A DNA stretch of 64,000 bases from Mesotaenium endlicherianum (taxonomy: Eukaryota; Streptophyta; Zygnematophyceae; Zygnematales; Mesotaeniaceae). Position 1 is the first letter of the stretch, and each line of letters starts with the position of its first letter. The stretch is taken from the NCBI GenBank assembly GCA_009602735.1, contig WELA01006783.1, positions 4,312 through 68,311 on the forward strand. Reading direction: 5' to 3'. This document shows, in pieces, positions 10,417 through 21,779 of this stretch. A program made the position numbers and the translations under genes. The notes under the pieces are model-generated. The model was not told the DNA's origin, searched no databases, and saw only the letters and a list, made by a program, of their open reading frames with translations.

Positions 10417-11562
10417 ATGCCTACTCGTAGTGGGCGTGCTTACCAGCCTTACTACGAAGGGGTTAGTGGGAAAGACTCAGACCCCGATCTCACTACTGTC
10501 ACTGAACCATCTGAAGGGGAGCAGCCGGCACTCGTGCTTCCTGTGATTGTCCCTGAGCCGTCTTCCCAATGGGCTCACCACAATTCCTGGTTTCCCATGG
10601 CAGGTGACCACGAGGTCAAGGCTGACAGGTCCTCCCTCTTCCGCTTCAGCGGCAGACCAGGAACCTGTGATCTGGACGACACAATCTCAGAGTTCGAGGC
10701 TGAGTTCGTGATCGCGAGGCTTAAGACGCCCGCGCTCACTAAGCACGACGTGTTCTATACGCTCATGCGCTATCTCCTCTACGAGGCCCGTGACACATTC
10801 TGTGAGAAGGGTGACGAGATCTACGCACGCTCAGAACATGTGGGGGAACCCCCAGTGGAGACCCTCCTCGCTGATCCGGTCAAGGCCTTCTGGGACGTCC
10901 TCAGGAAGGAGTTCCAGGCCGCAACCAAAGAGATGGTGTACGAGCTGCACCATTTCTTCCGCCGCAAGAACGAGACGATCCGCATGATGTACCGCCGCTT
11001 GACGCACCTTCGCCGAGACGTTGGCACCGTCACTAACCGGGAGGCAGCGGAGATCTTCTTGCGCGCCGTAGAGCCACGTTTGAGGGAGCGAGCCATGGCT
11101 CCTCTCATCTACCACATTGGCTCCGAGTACTCGCTGGAGGACGCTTACCTCTCAGTTAAGAAGCAGAGCTTGGCGGCCAACATGAGCAACGGTGTAGACC
11201 TCGCATCCACGGGCGTACGCCAGGATTCTTTGGTGCTGCCATCCATGACGATGCGCCTAGCTCCGACTCGCCAGCCCCAGCAGCAGGAGCAGCCCCAGCG
11301 CTCTCAGCTGTCCCAGCAAACCCAGCAGCGCGGGGCTCCGCGTGGCCGCGTTTCCATGACCGCAACGACGAGCGACCCCCGTTGGTCTTGCGGGAAGACG
11401 GGCCACTCTCGCCAGAATTGCACTATTGCGCAGAATGGTATGAGTTATTCACATGTGCGAGTTCATCTAAATGAAGGTTTGTCAATAGAATGCAAGTTTA
11501 CTGACTTTGTCGAAAAGGTCAGCAGGATGACTTTTGTATCAGAGTATAGTTTGCTAGGATAA
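10417..11562 (+). CDS. Element E gag-like protein
   Basis: A 381-codon frame beginning MPTRSGRAYQPYYEG. Its middle (FRFSGRPGTCDLDDTISEFEAEF through EIFLRAVEPRLRERAM) has the helical, charged pattern of a retrotransposon capsid domain, followed by a Gln/Arg-rich linker and a zinc-knuckle-like WSCGKTGHSRQNC. This is distinct from the gags of A to D and is more GC-rich, notably in third positions. No pol follows: within about 50 bp an A-type LTR begins. It is either part of a gag-only (TR-GAG-like) non-autonomous element or the remnant of a deleted one. Confidence 0.55.
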   Translation: MPTRSGRAYQPYYEGVSGKDSDPDLTTVTEPSEGEQPALVLPVIVPEPSSQWAHHNSWFPMAGDHEVKADRSSLFRFSGRPGTCDLDDTISEFEAEFVIARLKTPALTKHDVFYTLMRYLLYEARDTFCEKGDEIYARSEHVGEPPVETLLADPVKAFWDVLRKEFQAATKEMVYELHHFFRRKNETIRMMYRRLTHLRRDVGTVTNREAAEIFLRAVEPRLRERAMAPLIYHIGSEYSLEDAYLSVKKQSLAANMSNGVDLASTGVRQDSLVLPSMTMRLAPTRQPQQQEQPQRSQLSQQTQQRGAPRGRVSMTATTSDPRWSCGKTGHSRQNCTIAQNGMSYSHVRVHLNEGLSIECKFTDFVEKVSRMTFVSEYSLLG

Positions 11563-11570
11563 CCTGTATA

Positions 11571-11658
11571 TATGTAGGACATCATATCAGTACCTTGATA
11601 CGGAGTAAGCTCGTATAAGAATAGTCAGTATACTTGGACCCATTGCGCTGAGGATAAA
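11571..11658 (+). repeat. Diverged A-type LTR, left part (element E)
   Basis: The stretch ending gtcagtatacttgg...ggataaa, continued after C1 by tatattcatttagataa, resembles the beginning of the A LTR (atcagtatattagtggatataatattcattt). The element C1 sits inside it with ATAAA duplicated on both sides. The exact LTR start is uncertain. Confidence 0.45.
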
Positions 11659-12403
11659 TGTAAGGTCATAGGTTTATTAAGTGCATTTTTTTAGTATCAT
11701 GAAAGTATGTTTTGATTGTATAGTAGTGTAGAGTGCATTTTTGTGGTCATTTTGATATAAAGTTCATCGAATTTGGTCAAGTATTGAGAGAGTTATGGAT
11801 TTCCGAAGTTTAATTAGTTTTGAGGTCGGTTGACGACTGTCCTTAATTCGCGGTGAGCGCGACCGTCGGATTGACCGACAGCGTCGAGCGATCTGGCCCG
11901 TTAGAATGAACTCGAACCTTCACGTAAGTTCGGCTGACGCGGAGTGCCGACTAGGTCGATTTACCTAGAAGTTTCGGTTTAGCCTAGCGCGTCTAAGATA
12001 GAATATTCTAGTAATGTCGATGCATGTATGTGGACGTCAATTCGGCCCGACACGTCAGATTAGACTGATCTGGCTTACTCACGAATATTCTGGAAGGGAC
12101 GATTTGACGAACACTTAGGAAAATCCGTAGCTTCCTCCTAGGGAGGAGCACTTAGGCAGAAAATTATAAATAGGCATAACTTCTTTGTTTCTTATCAGTT
12201 TTCACTTCTGTAAATTTCTACGGGTTTGTAATGACAAGGCCTTTCATCCTACATCATTTGTGAGCAGTTTCTTGCTACTCAAAATGTTGAGTAATTTTCC
12301 TAAGCTTTGTTAGTGATATGCCGCTGCACTCTCTAGTATGATGGCAACTAGTTCCTTTCCTCGTGAGTCACTACGCTTCCACTAGGGCACTCTGCCCCTT
12401 TCA
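11659..12403 (+). repeat. 5' LTR of C1
   Basis: Begins tgtaaggtcatagg and ends gcccctttca. A canonical plant TATA box, tataaata, lies at 12165-12172. A GC-rich stem-loop block (gtcgg...ccgac around 11868-11880) lies upstream in U3. Confidence 0.95.
12165..12172 (+). promoter_or_regulatory. TATA box of C1 5' LTR
   Basis: tataaata followed by gg, conserved at 17563-17570 in the 3' LTR and in the solo LTR at 49467-50210. It leaves about 230 bp for R and U5, a sensible position for the Pol II start. Confidence 0.7.
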
Positions 12404-12405
12404 TC

Positions 12406-12418
12406 TGGTATCGGAGCA
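12406..12418 (+). other. Primer-binding site of C1
   Basis: tggtatcggagca, two bases after the 5' LTR, is complementary in type to the 3' end of initiator tRNA-Met, the usual primer of plant Ty3/gypsy elements. Confidence 0.85.
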
Positions 12419-12440
12419 GGGCTAGTTTGCATATTATATT

Positions 12441-13472
12441 ATGGAGTCGCAGCCGGCAGCTGGAGGAGGCGAACATGTCGAGCATGTTGAGCGCGCGGGG
12501 CAGCAGGCAGCACCAACAATGACCAGAGAGCAACAAGAGATGCAGGCGATGCTAAGGCAAATGGCAAATGCAATTGGAGGAGAAGTCTACACCCAGTTTC
12601 AACAAAATATGCGCGCGGAGGTGGAGAGAATGGTGCGAGTTGTTATGGGGAACGCCGCTTCGACGAGTTCGGCACCTGCACCTGTTGTACCACCGATTCA
12701 TGTTAACCCAGTGGTGCAACCAGTTATTCCACCCGCATCAGGAGTGCGTGCGCCTAAGCCTGAAGTTTATACTGGAGAGCGTGGATCGCCGCCTGTTCAT
12801 CAATGGATTTTTGGAGTGAAGAAGTTTATGGAGTATTCTGCGCTCACGCCCGACAGGCAAGTCGCCTTTGTCATAACTTTGCTGCAGAAGAGTGCTGGAG
12901 CTTGGTATGAACGAGAAGAGCAGCTGTCTGGAGTTCCTGCTACTGTTGATCAGCTATTTGAAGGCTTGAAGAGGCAATTTCAACCTATTGCACCCGAGGC
13001 TACCGCTCGAGATCTATTGGTGCGCCTTCGTCAACGAGGAAGCGTTCAAGAGTATGTATCGCGCTTCAACGAGCTGGTGCTTCAATGTCCATCCATGCAC
13101 GAGTCGGAGATGATGGACAAGTTCAAGAGGGGACTCAAGCCAACTGTGGCCAAGGAAGTGGCGCTCAAGGACCCTACCAGTCTTGGAGAAATGATGGCAT
13201 TGGCAACAAGGGTCGACGCTGTGGAGTATAGTCAGAGGCAGTGGGGCAGCCACAACTTTGGAGGATATCGACACTTTGGATCTCAAGCGCCAAGCACGAG
13301 TGTTCAAGGTCCAGTACCCATGGAGTTGGGACTTGTGCAGTACCAGCGCAGGCAGCAGAATTTCAAGCCGAGAGGACCGTGCTATAGTTGCGGCAAGCTT
13401 GGACATCTGGCTCGAGACTGTCATGTGAAGGCGAAGCAACCTCAACAGCAGGAAAAAGGAGGACGCCAGTAA
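12441..13472 (+). CDS. gag: C1 gag
   Basis: 343 codons starting [22 protein letters not shown] capsid-type region spans residues ~110-270 ([24 protein letters not shown], then the [22 protein letters not shown] block), followed by a zinc knuckle [14 protein letters not shown] at about 314-327. It is the particle-forming protein of the element. The ATG is 23 bp after the primer site, leaving a very short leader. The 3' end overlaps pol by 85 bp in another frame, consistent with frameshift expression known in this family. Confidence 0.93.
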   Translation: MESQPAAGGGEHVEHVERAGQQAAPTMTREQQEMQAMLRQMANAIGGEVYTQFQQNMRAEVERMVRVVMGNAASTSSAPAPVVPPIHVNPVVQPVIPPASGVRAPKPEVYTGERGSPPVHQWIFGVKKFMEYSALTPDRQVAFVITLLQKSAGAWYEREEQLSGVPATVDQLFEGLKRQFQPIAPEATARDLLVRLRQRGSVQEYVSRFNELVLQCPSMHESEMMDKFKRGLKPTVAKEVALKDPTSLGEMMALATRVDAVEYSQRQWGSHNFGGYRHFGSQAPSTSVQGPVPMELGLVQYQRRQQNFKPRGPCYSCGKLGHLARDCHVKAKQPQQQEKGGRQ

Positions 13473-16400
13473 GTCGTTCTGGGGTGTCTACTGGCGTGAA
13501 GACGAGAACTCACAAGGAGGTTATCCCCAGGAGCCTGCCGAGAAGCAAAGGACGAGACGTTGACAAGCCTATCATCGTGGAAGGAGTGGTCGACGGCAAC
13601 AATGCGAAGTGTATGGTCGACAGTGGCGCAAGTGCAAACTTTGTGCACAAGAAGCTGGTGAAAGAGTGGCGAGTCCCTGTGCAGAAGCATTATGAGCCTA
13701 AGGAGGCAATTTTGGCGAATGGGCAGAGACTCAAGTGTGGTGCACCTACGGAAGCTATTCACGTGGAAGTAGCGGGGCACCGGAGTAAGGAAGTTATGGA
13801 GCAGGCAGAGTTGGGTCACCATGAGGTGATATTGGGCCGACCATGGCTGAGGAAAGCCAACCCTCAAGTGCACTGGAGCACAGGACAAGTGAAAGTCCAA
13901 GGGCGTGATGGTCGAATGGAGACAGCGAAACAGGTGGAGGTAGATACGACCACAAGTAACTGTCTTCTGTCGAGCCTGCAAGTTAAGAAGCTATGCAGGG
14001 CGAATCAGGTGAAGGAGATGTACCTTGTTTCGGTGGCCCTGGCCAGGTCATCAGATGGAGCAAGCGTGAATCCTAACAGCCTGGGCGAATGTACATCGCC
14101 GGAGGAGCAAGTAGTGGTGTCTGATCCCCTTGCTCAGAAGGAGCAGAGCCCAACTGCTCAAGAGAAGAAGCCTGCTGAGATGCCTGCCCAAATTAAGGCG
14201 CTGTTGGAGGAGTTCAAGTGCGTATTTCCTGAGGAGCTACCTGCAGGATTACCTCCACAGAGAGCTATGGAGCACAAGATTGAGTTGGAACCAGGGAGCA
14301 AGCCACCAGTGAGACCCGCCTATCGACAATCGTTTGCGGAGTTGGATGAGTTAAAGAAGCAACTGACAGAGTTATTGGAGAAGGGATTCATCCGACCCAG
14401 CGAGTCTCCATTTGCAGCGCCAGTCTTATTTGTGAAGAAGAAGGATGGGACTATGAGGATGTGTGTCGACTACCGGGCACTCAACAAGGTCACCATCAAG
14501 AACAGGTACCCACTTCCACGAGTGGACGAGTTGATTGACAGGCTTGTCGGGGCGAAGTATTTCTCGAAGATCGATTTGAGGAGTGGCTATCACCAGGTAC
14601 GGATTGCGGAAGGAGACGTTCAGAAGACTGCTTTCAGAACTCGCTATGGTTTGTTCGAGTTCACAGTCATGCCTTTTGGATTGACTAATGCACCTGCTAC
14701 ATTCATGGGACTCATGAATAGTATCTTCAGACCCTACTTGGACCAGTTTGTGGTGGTATTTTTGGACGACATCCTGATCTATTCGAAGACCTTGGAAGAG
14801 CATGTGGAGCATCTGAGGAAGGTGTTGGAGGTCTTGAGAGATCAAAAGCTGTATGGGAAGATGAGCAAGTGCGACTTCTGTCTCAAGGAGGTCGAGTTTC
14901 TTGGACACATAGTGGGAGCTGAAGGAGTCAAGGTGGAGCAGAAGAAGGTGCAAGCAGTCAGAGATTGGCCGGTACCTGCTGATATTCATCAACTCAGGAG
15001 TTTCCTCGGCATGGCGAATTATTATCGACGTTTCATTGAAGGATTTGCCAAGGTGTGTGCACCGCTCACGGACATGTTGAAGAAGCAGGAGAAGTGGCTA
15101 TGGGGTGACAAAGAGCAGCAAGCCTTTGAGAAGATTAAAGAGCTGTTGACACAGGCACCTGTGTTGGCAATTGCCAGTCCAGAGCTTCCTTTCACCATCA
15201 TCACAGACGCGTCAAACTTTGCAGTGGGAGCCATTCTTCTCCAGGACCAGGGCAAAGGATTGCAGCCTGTGGCATATGAGAGCAGGAAGTTGAGTCCTGC
15301 TGAGCAGAACTATGCAGCACACGAGCGGGAGATGTTGGCTATTATCCAGGCTTTGAGGATTTGGCGATGTTATGTGGACGGCCGGAAGGTGTTCATCAAG
15401 ACCGACCACAAGAGCTTGGAGAAGTTTATGACGCAGCCAACGTTGACACCAAGACAGGCAAGGTGGATGGAGTTTCTGCAACAGTTCGACCACAAGATTG
15501 AGTACTTACCTGGGAAGATCAACCCTGCAGACGCTTTATCCAGGAGGTGTGACCTTGCAGCTGTCTCAGTCATCAAGGAGAATATGGACTTCAAGGAGAA
15601 GCTTCAAAAAGGTTATGAGGAGGACCCACAGTTTGCTGATGGTGGAGCAGCTGAGTTCAACTCGAGTATGCAGAAGAAGGACGGCATATGGTATTATGGT
15701 GATTCCAAGAGAGTGGTGGTACCTGACATCAAGGAGCTACGAGACTTACTACTTGCGGAGCATCATGACTGCTTATATGCTGGACACTTTGGAAGCGAGA
15801 AGACGGCAAGCGTGCTGAAGCGGGAATACTACTGGAGAAATATGGACAAGGACATCGAGGAGTGGATCAGGAGTTGCGATGCGTGCCAGAGAAACAAGAC
15901 ACCAAATCAAAAGAAGGGAGGTACATTGCGGCCCCTGCCTATTCCAGAGTATCCTTGGGAGCAGATTGCTATGGACTTCATCACATCGTTACCAGTCAGT
16001 GGTCAAGGGCACGATGCAGTATGGGTAGTGTCTGACAGACTCAGCAAGATGGCTCACTTCATTCCCATGAAGGAGACTTCTACGGCAGCAGATGTGGCAC
16101 GGCTATTCTTTGATCATATTTTTAGGCTACATGGGTTGCCGAAGGTGATTGTTTCAGATCGAGATCCAAGGTTTACTAGCAACTTTTGGCGGTCATTGTT
16201 TACTTTGATGGGGACCAAGCTGAGTATGAGCACTTCCTATCACCCTCAGACAGATGGGCAGAGTGAGAGGCTCAACAGAACTCTGCAAGAGGTGCTCAGG
16301 AGTTTCACTATGGAAGACCCTTCAGAGTGGGACAAGAAGCTACCAGGGTTGGAGTTTGCCTACAACAACAGCATGCAGGGATCGACCAAGCAGTCACCAT

Positions 16401-17071
16401 TCGCTATGGTTTATGGGAGAGAAGTATATCATCCAGGGAACATCTTGTTGGAGAAGGCCAAGGAGACTCAGGTTCCTACTACACAAGCTTTTATGGAGCA
16501 GATGGCCAAGACTTGGGATATGGCGAAGACGTGTATTCGGAAGGCACAGGAAGAGCAGGTCAAGCATGCTAACAAGCACAGGAGGGAAGTGACATTCCAT
16601 GTGGGCGACAAAGTACTCTTGTCCACAGAGAACCTACCTTTCACAGGCAAGAGGAAACTGCGGGCACGGTTTACAGGTCCCTTTGAAGTGCTCAAGCAGG
16701 TGAATCTAGTGACCTACAAGTTGGAACTTCCTCCAGGATGGCGTATCCATGATGTGTTCCATGTCAGTTGTCTACGGCCATACGTTGACCCGAATGAAGG
16801 ACATCCAGGACGACTACCTACACCGCCACCACCGGTCGAGATCGATGATGTATTGGAGTATGAAGTGGAGGCGATTGTCGGCGATCGACGAGTCAAGCGA
16901 GGTCAACGATTTGTCCAAGAGTATCTGGTCAAGTGGAAAGGCTACCATGCGGACGACAACACTTGGGAGCCAGAGGCCAACTTGACTCATTGTAAGAGTA
17001 AGTTGAGACGTTATCTGCAGAATGCGTCGAGGACGTCGCATCTTGAGAAGGGGGATGATGTAAGGTCATAG
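13388..17071 (+). CDS. pol: C1 pol polyprotein with chromodomain
   Basis: 1,227-codon frame. Protease active site VDSGAS at residues 77-82; reverse transcriptase ~290-465 with FLDD at 458-461; RNase H ([13 protein letters not shown]); integrase with HHCC zinc finger (CDACQRNK) and DDE core ([28 protein letters not shown]); C-terminal chromodomain ([12 protein letters not shown]...[21 protein letters not shown]). Chromodomains bind modified histone tails and steer integration to heterochromatin. The frame ends 12 bp inside the 3' LTR. The frame's first residues overlap gag and are unlikely to be the true N-terminus. Confidence 0.95.
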   Translation: MRQAWTSGSRLSCEGEATSTAGKRRTPVSRSGVSTGVKTRTHKEVIPRSLPRSKGRDVDKPIIVEGVVDGNNAKCMVDSGASANFVHKKLVKEWRVPVQKHYEPKEAILANGQRLKCGAPTEAIHVEVAGHRSKEVMEQAELGHHEVILGRPWLRKANPQVHWSTGQVKVQGRDGRMETAKQVEVDTTTSNCLLSSLQVKKLCRANQVKEMYLVSVALARSSDGASVNPNSLGECTSPEEQVVVSDPLAQKEQSPTAQEKKPAEMPAQIKALLEEFKCVFPEELPAGLPPQRAMEHKIELEPGSKPPVRPAYRQSFAELDELKKQLTELLEKGFIRPSESPFAAPVLFVKKKDGTMRMCVDYRALNKVTIKNRYPLPRVDELIDRLVGAKYFSKIDLRSGYHQVRIAEGDVQKTAFRTRYGLFEFTVMPFGLTNAPATFMGLMNSIFRPYLDQFVVVFLDDILIYSKTLEEHVEHLRKVLEVLRDQKLYGKMSKCDFCLKEVEFLGHIVGAEGVKVEQKKVQAVRDWPVPADIHQLRSFLGMANYYRRFIEGFAKVCAPLTDMLKKQEKWLWGDKEQQAFEKIKELLTQAPVLAIASPELPFTIITDASNFAVGAILLQDQGKGLQPVAYESRKLSPAEQNYAAHEREMLAIIQALRIWRCYVDGRKVFIKTDHKSLEKFMTQPTLTPRQARWMEFLQQFDHKIEYLPGKINPADALSRRCDLAAVSVIKENMDFKEKLQKGYEEDPQFADGGAAEFNSSMQKKDGIWYYGDSKRVVVPDIKELRDLLLAEHHDCLYAGHFGSEKTASVLKREYYWRNMDKDIEEWIRSCDACQRNKTPNQKKGGTLRPLPIPEYPWEQIAMDFITSLPVSGQGHDAVWVVSDRLSKMAHFIPMKETSTAADVARLFFDHIFRLHGLPKVIVSDRDPRFTSNFWRSLFTLMGTKLSMSTSYHPQTDGQSERLNRTLQEVLRSFTMEDPSEWDKKLPGLEFAYNNSMQGSTKQSPFAMVYGREVYHPGNILLEKAKETQVPTTQAFMEQMAKTWDMAKTCIRKAQEEQVKHANKHRREVTFHVGDKVLLSTENLPFTGKRKLRARFTGPFEVLKQVNLVTYKLELPPGWRIHDVFHVSCLRPYVDPNEGHPGRLPTPPPPVEIDDVLEYEVEAIVGDRRVKRGQRFVQEYLVKWKGYHADDNTWEPEANLTHCKSKLRRYLQNASRTSHLEKGDDVRS

Positions 17072-17801
17072 GTTTATGAAGTGCATTTTTGAGTATCATG
17101 AAAGTATGTTTTGATTGTATAGTAGTGTAGAGTGCATTTTTGTGGTCATTTTGATATAAAGTTCATCGAATTTGGTCAAGTATTGAGAGAGTTATGGATT
17201 TCCGAAGTTTAATTAGTTTTGAGGTCGGTTGACGACTGTCCTTAATTCGCGGTGAGCGCGACCGTCGGATTGACCGACAGCGTCGAGCGATCTGGCCCGT
17301 TAGAATGAACTCGAACCTTCACGTAAGTTCGGCTGACGCGGAGTGCCGACTAGGTCGATTTACCTAGAAGTTTCGGTTTAGCCTAGCGCGTCTAAGATAG
17401 AATATTCTAGTAATGTCGATGCATGTATGTGGACGTCAATTCGGCCCGACACGTCAGATTAGACTGATCTGGCTTACTCACGAATATTCTGGAAGGGACG
17501 ATTTGACGAACACTTAGGAAAATCCGTAGCTTCCTCCTAGGGGGAGCACTTAGGCAGAAAATTATAAATAGGCATAACTTCTTTGTTTCTTAGGAGTTTT
17601 CACTTCTGTAAATTTCTACGGGTTTGTAATGACAAGGCCTTTCATCCTACATCATTTGTGAGCAGTTTCTTGCTACTCAAAATGTTGAGTATTTTTCCTA
17701 AGCTTTGTTAGTGATATGCCGCTGCACTCTCTAGTATGATGGCAACTAGTTCCTTTCCTCGTGAGTCACTACGCTTCCACTAGGGCACTCCGCCCCTTTC
17801 A
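17059..17801 (+). repeat. 3' LTR of C1
   Basis: 743 bp, about 99% identical to the 5' LTR by eye; followed by the ATAAA duplication. Confidence 0.95.
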
Positions 17802-18100
17802 ATAAATATATTCATTTAGATAATTGTTTATAAATTGGCACATGTGACCAAAGTATACTGAAAGTCGGGAGGTCGACTGCGATTTGGTAAACCGATGTCC
17901 TAACAGTGTGGTTGACTCCTGGGTAGGCAGAGCCGTCGTCAATCAACTGAACAGTTTGGACTTCAGTCAACCGACCGATTAATATGGTTGTTATACCTAG
18001 ATCCGTGGGTCCCAACTTGAAGGATTTTCCACAAAACAACGCACCTTGCGCCGTGGTCAACCAGGTGGTCACTAGGTACATAGCAGGCTGGGATCTTGTG
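17802..18100 (+). repeat. Diverged A-type LTR, right part (element E)
   Basis: Positions 17870-17970 match the core of the A LTR (gatttggtaaaccgatgtcc, then tggttgactcctgggtaggc) with roughly ten differences in 57 bases. The antisense frame typical of the A LTR is still partly readable (DGSAYPGVNH). The right-hand boundary is not clear. Confidence 0.6.
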
Positions 18101-19783
18101 GTCCCTCATTCTGGACAGTAGGCTTTACAGTCGGATTTCTATTTGCAAGTCATGTGTGCACTTTTGGGTTTGTTCTAATGACCAGCCTTCACGGAAATTG
18201 ACATGGCTGCTTCGTCTGCGCTCCAAATGGAGCGAATCAAGACTTTTCAGAAAGGTCTTGTCAAGATGCATTTGTTGTTGTTAAGTTTGCTCAATTTGAA
18301 GTAGTATTGACAGAGTTATGCCCTCTGGCATTTTGGGGTCACACAGCGGACAGATTCCATGGTTTTGCACCTAAGTCAGTGGGATGTGTTTTAGCTACTT
18401 TATGGTCATCTGAATGAGAGCGCCTTTGCTATTCAGTCCCCTGATGTTGTGTATGTGCTTATACCTGCTTGTATGCCTAGTCGGCAAGAGGCCATGAGTT
18501 TCTAAAGGAGAAGCTCTAGTCCTCAAGCTCGCCTCTCTCTTGTGCCTTGTATTCGTGTGCAACTATGGCACACTACGATAAGTGACACCCTGACGGTGAC
18601 ATAGGGCAAATTTTATCAACAATCTGAAATGGAAATATATACAAGTCCGATCAGCCGTCGTGCGTAGACGGGCGAATTTGAGCGAATGGAAATCCAGATT
18701 CAACTATTTATTAATTTTCATTTGGTCACTTCCGGCCACTTTTGGATGGATTTCCTCCCACAACTCGGTGGCGGAAAGTCATCAAGTGTCTGATCAAAAC
18801 TTAACTTTCTAAGGCCAAATAATTAATTACGTACAAGTTCGTCAGAACCATTTCCATCTCGAAATCACAAAATGGAAATAATTCTTTTTTTTGGTCGGTG
18901 ATTTTGCCGTTTATTCTTGTAACGATAATGTTGCCCTTGACGGCTGTTGCAGGTGGCGCGATTGATACTTGGAGTGCCGATTTGGCACGCGACGATTTTG
19001 TGAAGCATTGTTTGGATTGGACGCTGGTCGGAACATGGACTCATCTATTCCTCACATGACTCAACCCAACCAGATTTACTTCAATCCACAAACTCTACCT
19101 CTAATCCATCCCGCCCGCGACATTCACTGCACTATCCCCATCGCTAGTAACCAAATTCTATCCCATCCACAACATTCACGAGCCGCCACCGGCACATCCC
19201 GCTTACTTAAGCTCCACTTTTACAAGTTAGCTTGAAGGAGGGAGGCGAATGTACTTAAGATGACTGGAACGGACTTTTTGCCCTGTTTTCATTCATTGCG
19301 TGTTGGAAGTCTCTTCAACCTCCATAATTTGTTTGTGGGATATATGCAACGTTGCACACCGTTTATAATTCAAAGTCTGACGACACGTTGAATAAGCCGT
19401 CTATTTTGGTCATAAGAAAGGCGTTCTTGAAAATTTGATGAGGATATCCGAAACATATCGATCCAAAAGAAGCACGTCTTTGAACATTCTTCAAAGAACG
19501 TGATCGCACTCGCTCTTGTATTCTGGGCTCTTCTGGGCTCTGTGTGCTCACACGCACTCGCTCTTGCATTCTGGGATCTGTGTGCTAACTTAAATGAGTT
19601 ATTGCGGAGTTATAACATGCTGTGTTGGAACATTCTTTTAGACATCTCTTTCATATAACGAGTTAAGAAAGGACTATGCGGGCTACGTTAAATTTCAGCC
19701 GGTCTATACATTGATTTGGAATGCTTCTTGTTCTCACTCTTACAACTCGCAGTGGGAAAAAGTGATGTAAACTTGTCCTTGGC
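18101..19783. other. Unassigned low-copy DNA
   Basis: About 1.7 kb with no supported gene. A 54-bp imperfect direct repeat (cactcgctcttgnattctggg) lies at 19507-19590. The 88-codon frame at 18969-19235 has low-complexity Pro/His/Ser composition and no recognisable domain; I do not call it a gene. Confidence 0.5.
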
Positions 19784-20763
19784 TGTCGTCACATTCAAAG
19801 ATAGGGAGGGGGAGGGAGACATACAAAGGAACGAAGAGCAAGAAGGTGGGAAGGAGAGAGAGCGAGAGGAAAATGAACGGAGTGAGGGTGGTAAAGAGGC
19901 GGGGAGAGCTAGAGAGGGCGGGAGAGGGAGGGAGAGATGGTGTGAGGGAGGTAGTGAGGCAGGGAGAGATAGAGATGGATGGAAGGGAGACAAAGGGAGA
20001 CGTAAGGAGGGACAAAGAGGCAGAGAGAAAGCGAAGGAGGGAGTGTGGGAGGGAAAGAGGAACAACAAGCAAGGGAAGGAGGGAAAGGAGACAGGGAGAG
20101 GGAGAGAGGGAGGCAAGAAGAGTTGCAGATATAGGACGAGAGGACAGTGGGAGGGAGGGAGGGAGGGCGAGGGAGGGGCAAGCAAGGGAAGAGTGGGCTT
20201 GGGCCAGAAAGTGGAAGAGGCGGGGTGTGGGAGAGGGACAAAGGGGCAGTAGAGGAGGAGGGAGGAAGGGATTGATGACAAGTTTGGAGGGAGGGAGGGA
20301 GGGTGGAAGTGATCAAGAGAAAGAGAGGGAGGGAGAGAGGAAGGGCGAGAGTGATGGAGGGTGGAAGGCTGGGAGAAAGCAAAGGGGCGAAAGAGGTGTA
20401 GAGGGAGAGAGAGCATGAGGGGGGCAAGGAGGAGAGAGAGTGCAAGGGAAGGGCGGAAGGAGAGGGAAGGAGGTAAAGAGGCAACAAAGAGGGAGGCATA
20501 TATTTAATGGGAGGGAGAAGAGAGAGAAGCAGTTTTGGGGGAAGGACAGTGGGAGGAAGGAGGGAAGTAGGGACAGAAAGTTAAAGGGAGGTAGGCAGAG
20601 AAGGAGAGACGGGAAGCGAGGGCAGGGGCAAGCGAGAGAAGGAGATGATGGGCTAGGGTCTAGGAGGGTAAGGGGCAGGGCGAAATAAGAGGGACACATA
20701 GAGAGGGAGGGAAGGAGGGAGCAAGGGACTGATAGTAAGTTTGATGGAGGGAGGGGGGAGGGG
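19784..20763 (+). repeat. Polypurine (GA/GGGA) tract, ~1 kb
   Basis: Nearly uninterrupted purine-rich plus strand built of gggagg, gagaga and aggaag units, with only scattered pyrimidines. Long frames on both strands here are composition artefacts (Arg/Glu/Gly on plus, Ser/Pro/Leu on minus). The tract ends at a single N (20764), an assembly join. Confidence 0.9.
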
Positions 20764-20821
20764 NCTTGGCAGCAATTGGCCTTGACATGCGCGGGGCAAT
20801 GCATTTTCACTTTGTGTGCAG

Positions 20822-20989
20822 GTTTGCCAACCTGACCTAGGAGAAACAGAAGCTGACGGACGGACACTAGGGCTTGGTCCTGCTGACAGCTGGCGCCGGC
20901 CAGGGCTACTCGCAGCTGATGGTGCATGCGGGCCATGGGGTGCAAGTCATGGAGGGCCTGGCAGCCATGGATAGCGCCCCGACCTTCAG
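20822..20989 (+). pseudogene. Possible decayed host exon
   Basis: A 168-bp segment bounded by an acceptor-like tttgtgtgcag (to 20821) and a donor-like cttcag/gtactc (20990). One frame reads protein-like throughout, ending GLVLLTAGAGQGYSQLMVHA then GHGVQVMEGLAAMDSAPTF, but contains two TAG codons (20838-20840, 20868-20870), each one step from CAG. I do not recognise the protein. The call rests on splice-like borders and composition only, and the piece may be chance. Confidence 0.3.
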
Positions 20990-21779
20990 GTACTCCCCTT
21001 TCAGCTCCCTGCTACATATGTGCGAATGCCGTTGCCTGCCATTTGCAATACCAGAGTCAGCCGGTCGTTTCTCCACCCTTTGGGAAAACACCCAGGGGCC
21101 TGCAGGGGCAGGGGGCACAAACATGGGCATTTGCAAAGAAGAGGGTGACGGGGCGGGGCGATGGCAGGCGCTCGCAGCACAGCAGAGGGAAGGGGGGGTG
21201 CCATCTTTTGCGCCGTTCAAGCGCAAGCTCGCGCAGGCTTAGAGGGAGCCACTTGGCACCCTGCCTGCGGGCTAGCCAAGCAAGTTGGGCGATGGGTGAC
21301 ACCTGACACGGGTGGACGTGAGCGGGGTAAAGCAAGGGGGAAGAAACAGATTGGGAGCAGCGCGGTACGGGTGCGGGCGGCCTGCCAAAGCAGCAGCAGC
21401 TGCTGCAGCAGATGGGCTGCACGGCGGCAGTCGCGGGTGCCAGCCGTGGGTGTTGTGTCTCCTCGCGCGCGTTGTTCTGAAAGCTCCCCCTGAGGGCTGC
21501 TTGCACACTTCCCCCACGTGTGTTGCCCAGAAGGGGCAAGGGGGGGGGGAGGGGGGGGAACGCTTTAAGGGTGGGCATGGCTGAACATGCACATGCGTGT
21601 GTGCGTATGCGGGCGGGTGTGTGAGCTTGCTGCAGTTTCTCCTTGCTGGTGCTACAGCTTCATGGGCAGCTCCTGGAATGTTGCAAAGAGGGCCGCGCGA
21701 GGCGACAACCTTTTTCATAGTTGCTCGGGATTTGCACCCTTCTGTTGCTGGGTTGCCCCCTCAGCCACAGCTTCCCCCT
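20990..21779. other. GC-rich unassigned DNA
   Basis: About 0.8 kb of GC-rich low-copy sequence, with a G-run near 21540-21560 and no supported gene. Several overlapping frames on both strands reflect the composition. Confidence 0.5.

Larger units (their letters stand above)
11659..17801 (+). mobile_element. Element C1, full-length Ty3/gypsy chromovirus, looks whole
   Basis: 6,143 bp bounded by two LTRs of 745 and 743 bp and a 5-bp target-site duplication, ATAAA, at 11654-11658 and 17802-17806. It contains an initiator-Met-type primer site, gag, pol and a polypurine tract (gagaagggggatga ending at 17058). The LTRs differ at fewer than ten positions by eye, so the insertion is young. Both coding frames look open over their expected lengths. 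Confidence 0.96.

Noticed and set aside
18969-19235. 88-codon frame MECRFGTRRF...
   Set aside because: Low-complexity, no domain, no clear splice or promoter context beyond a weak ttgcag.
19688-20945. Long overlapping frames on both strands
   Set aside because: All follow from GA/CT-rich composition (Arg/Glu/Gly on one strand, Ser/Pro/Leu on the other); no domains, no start context.
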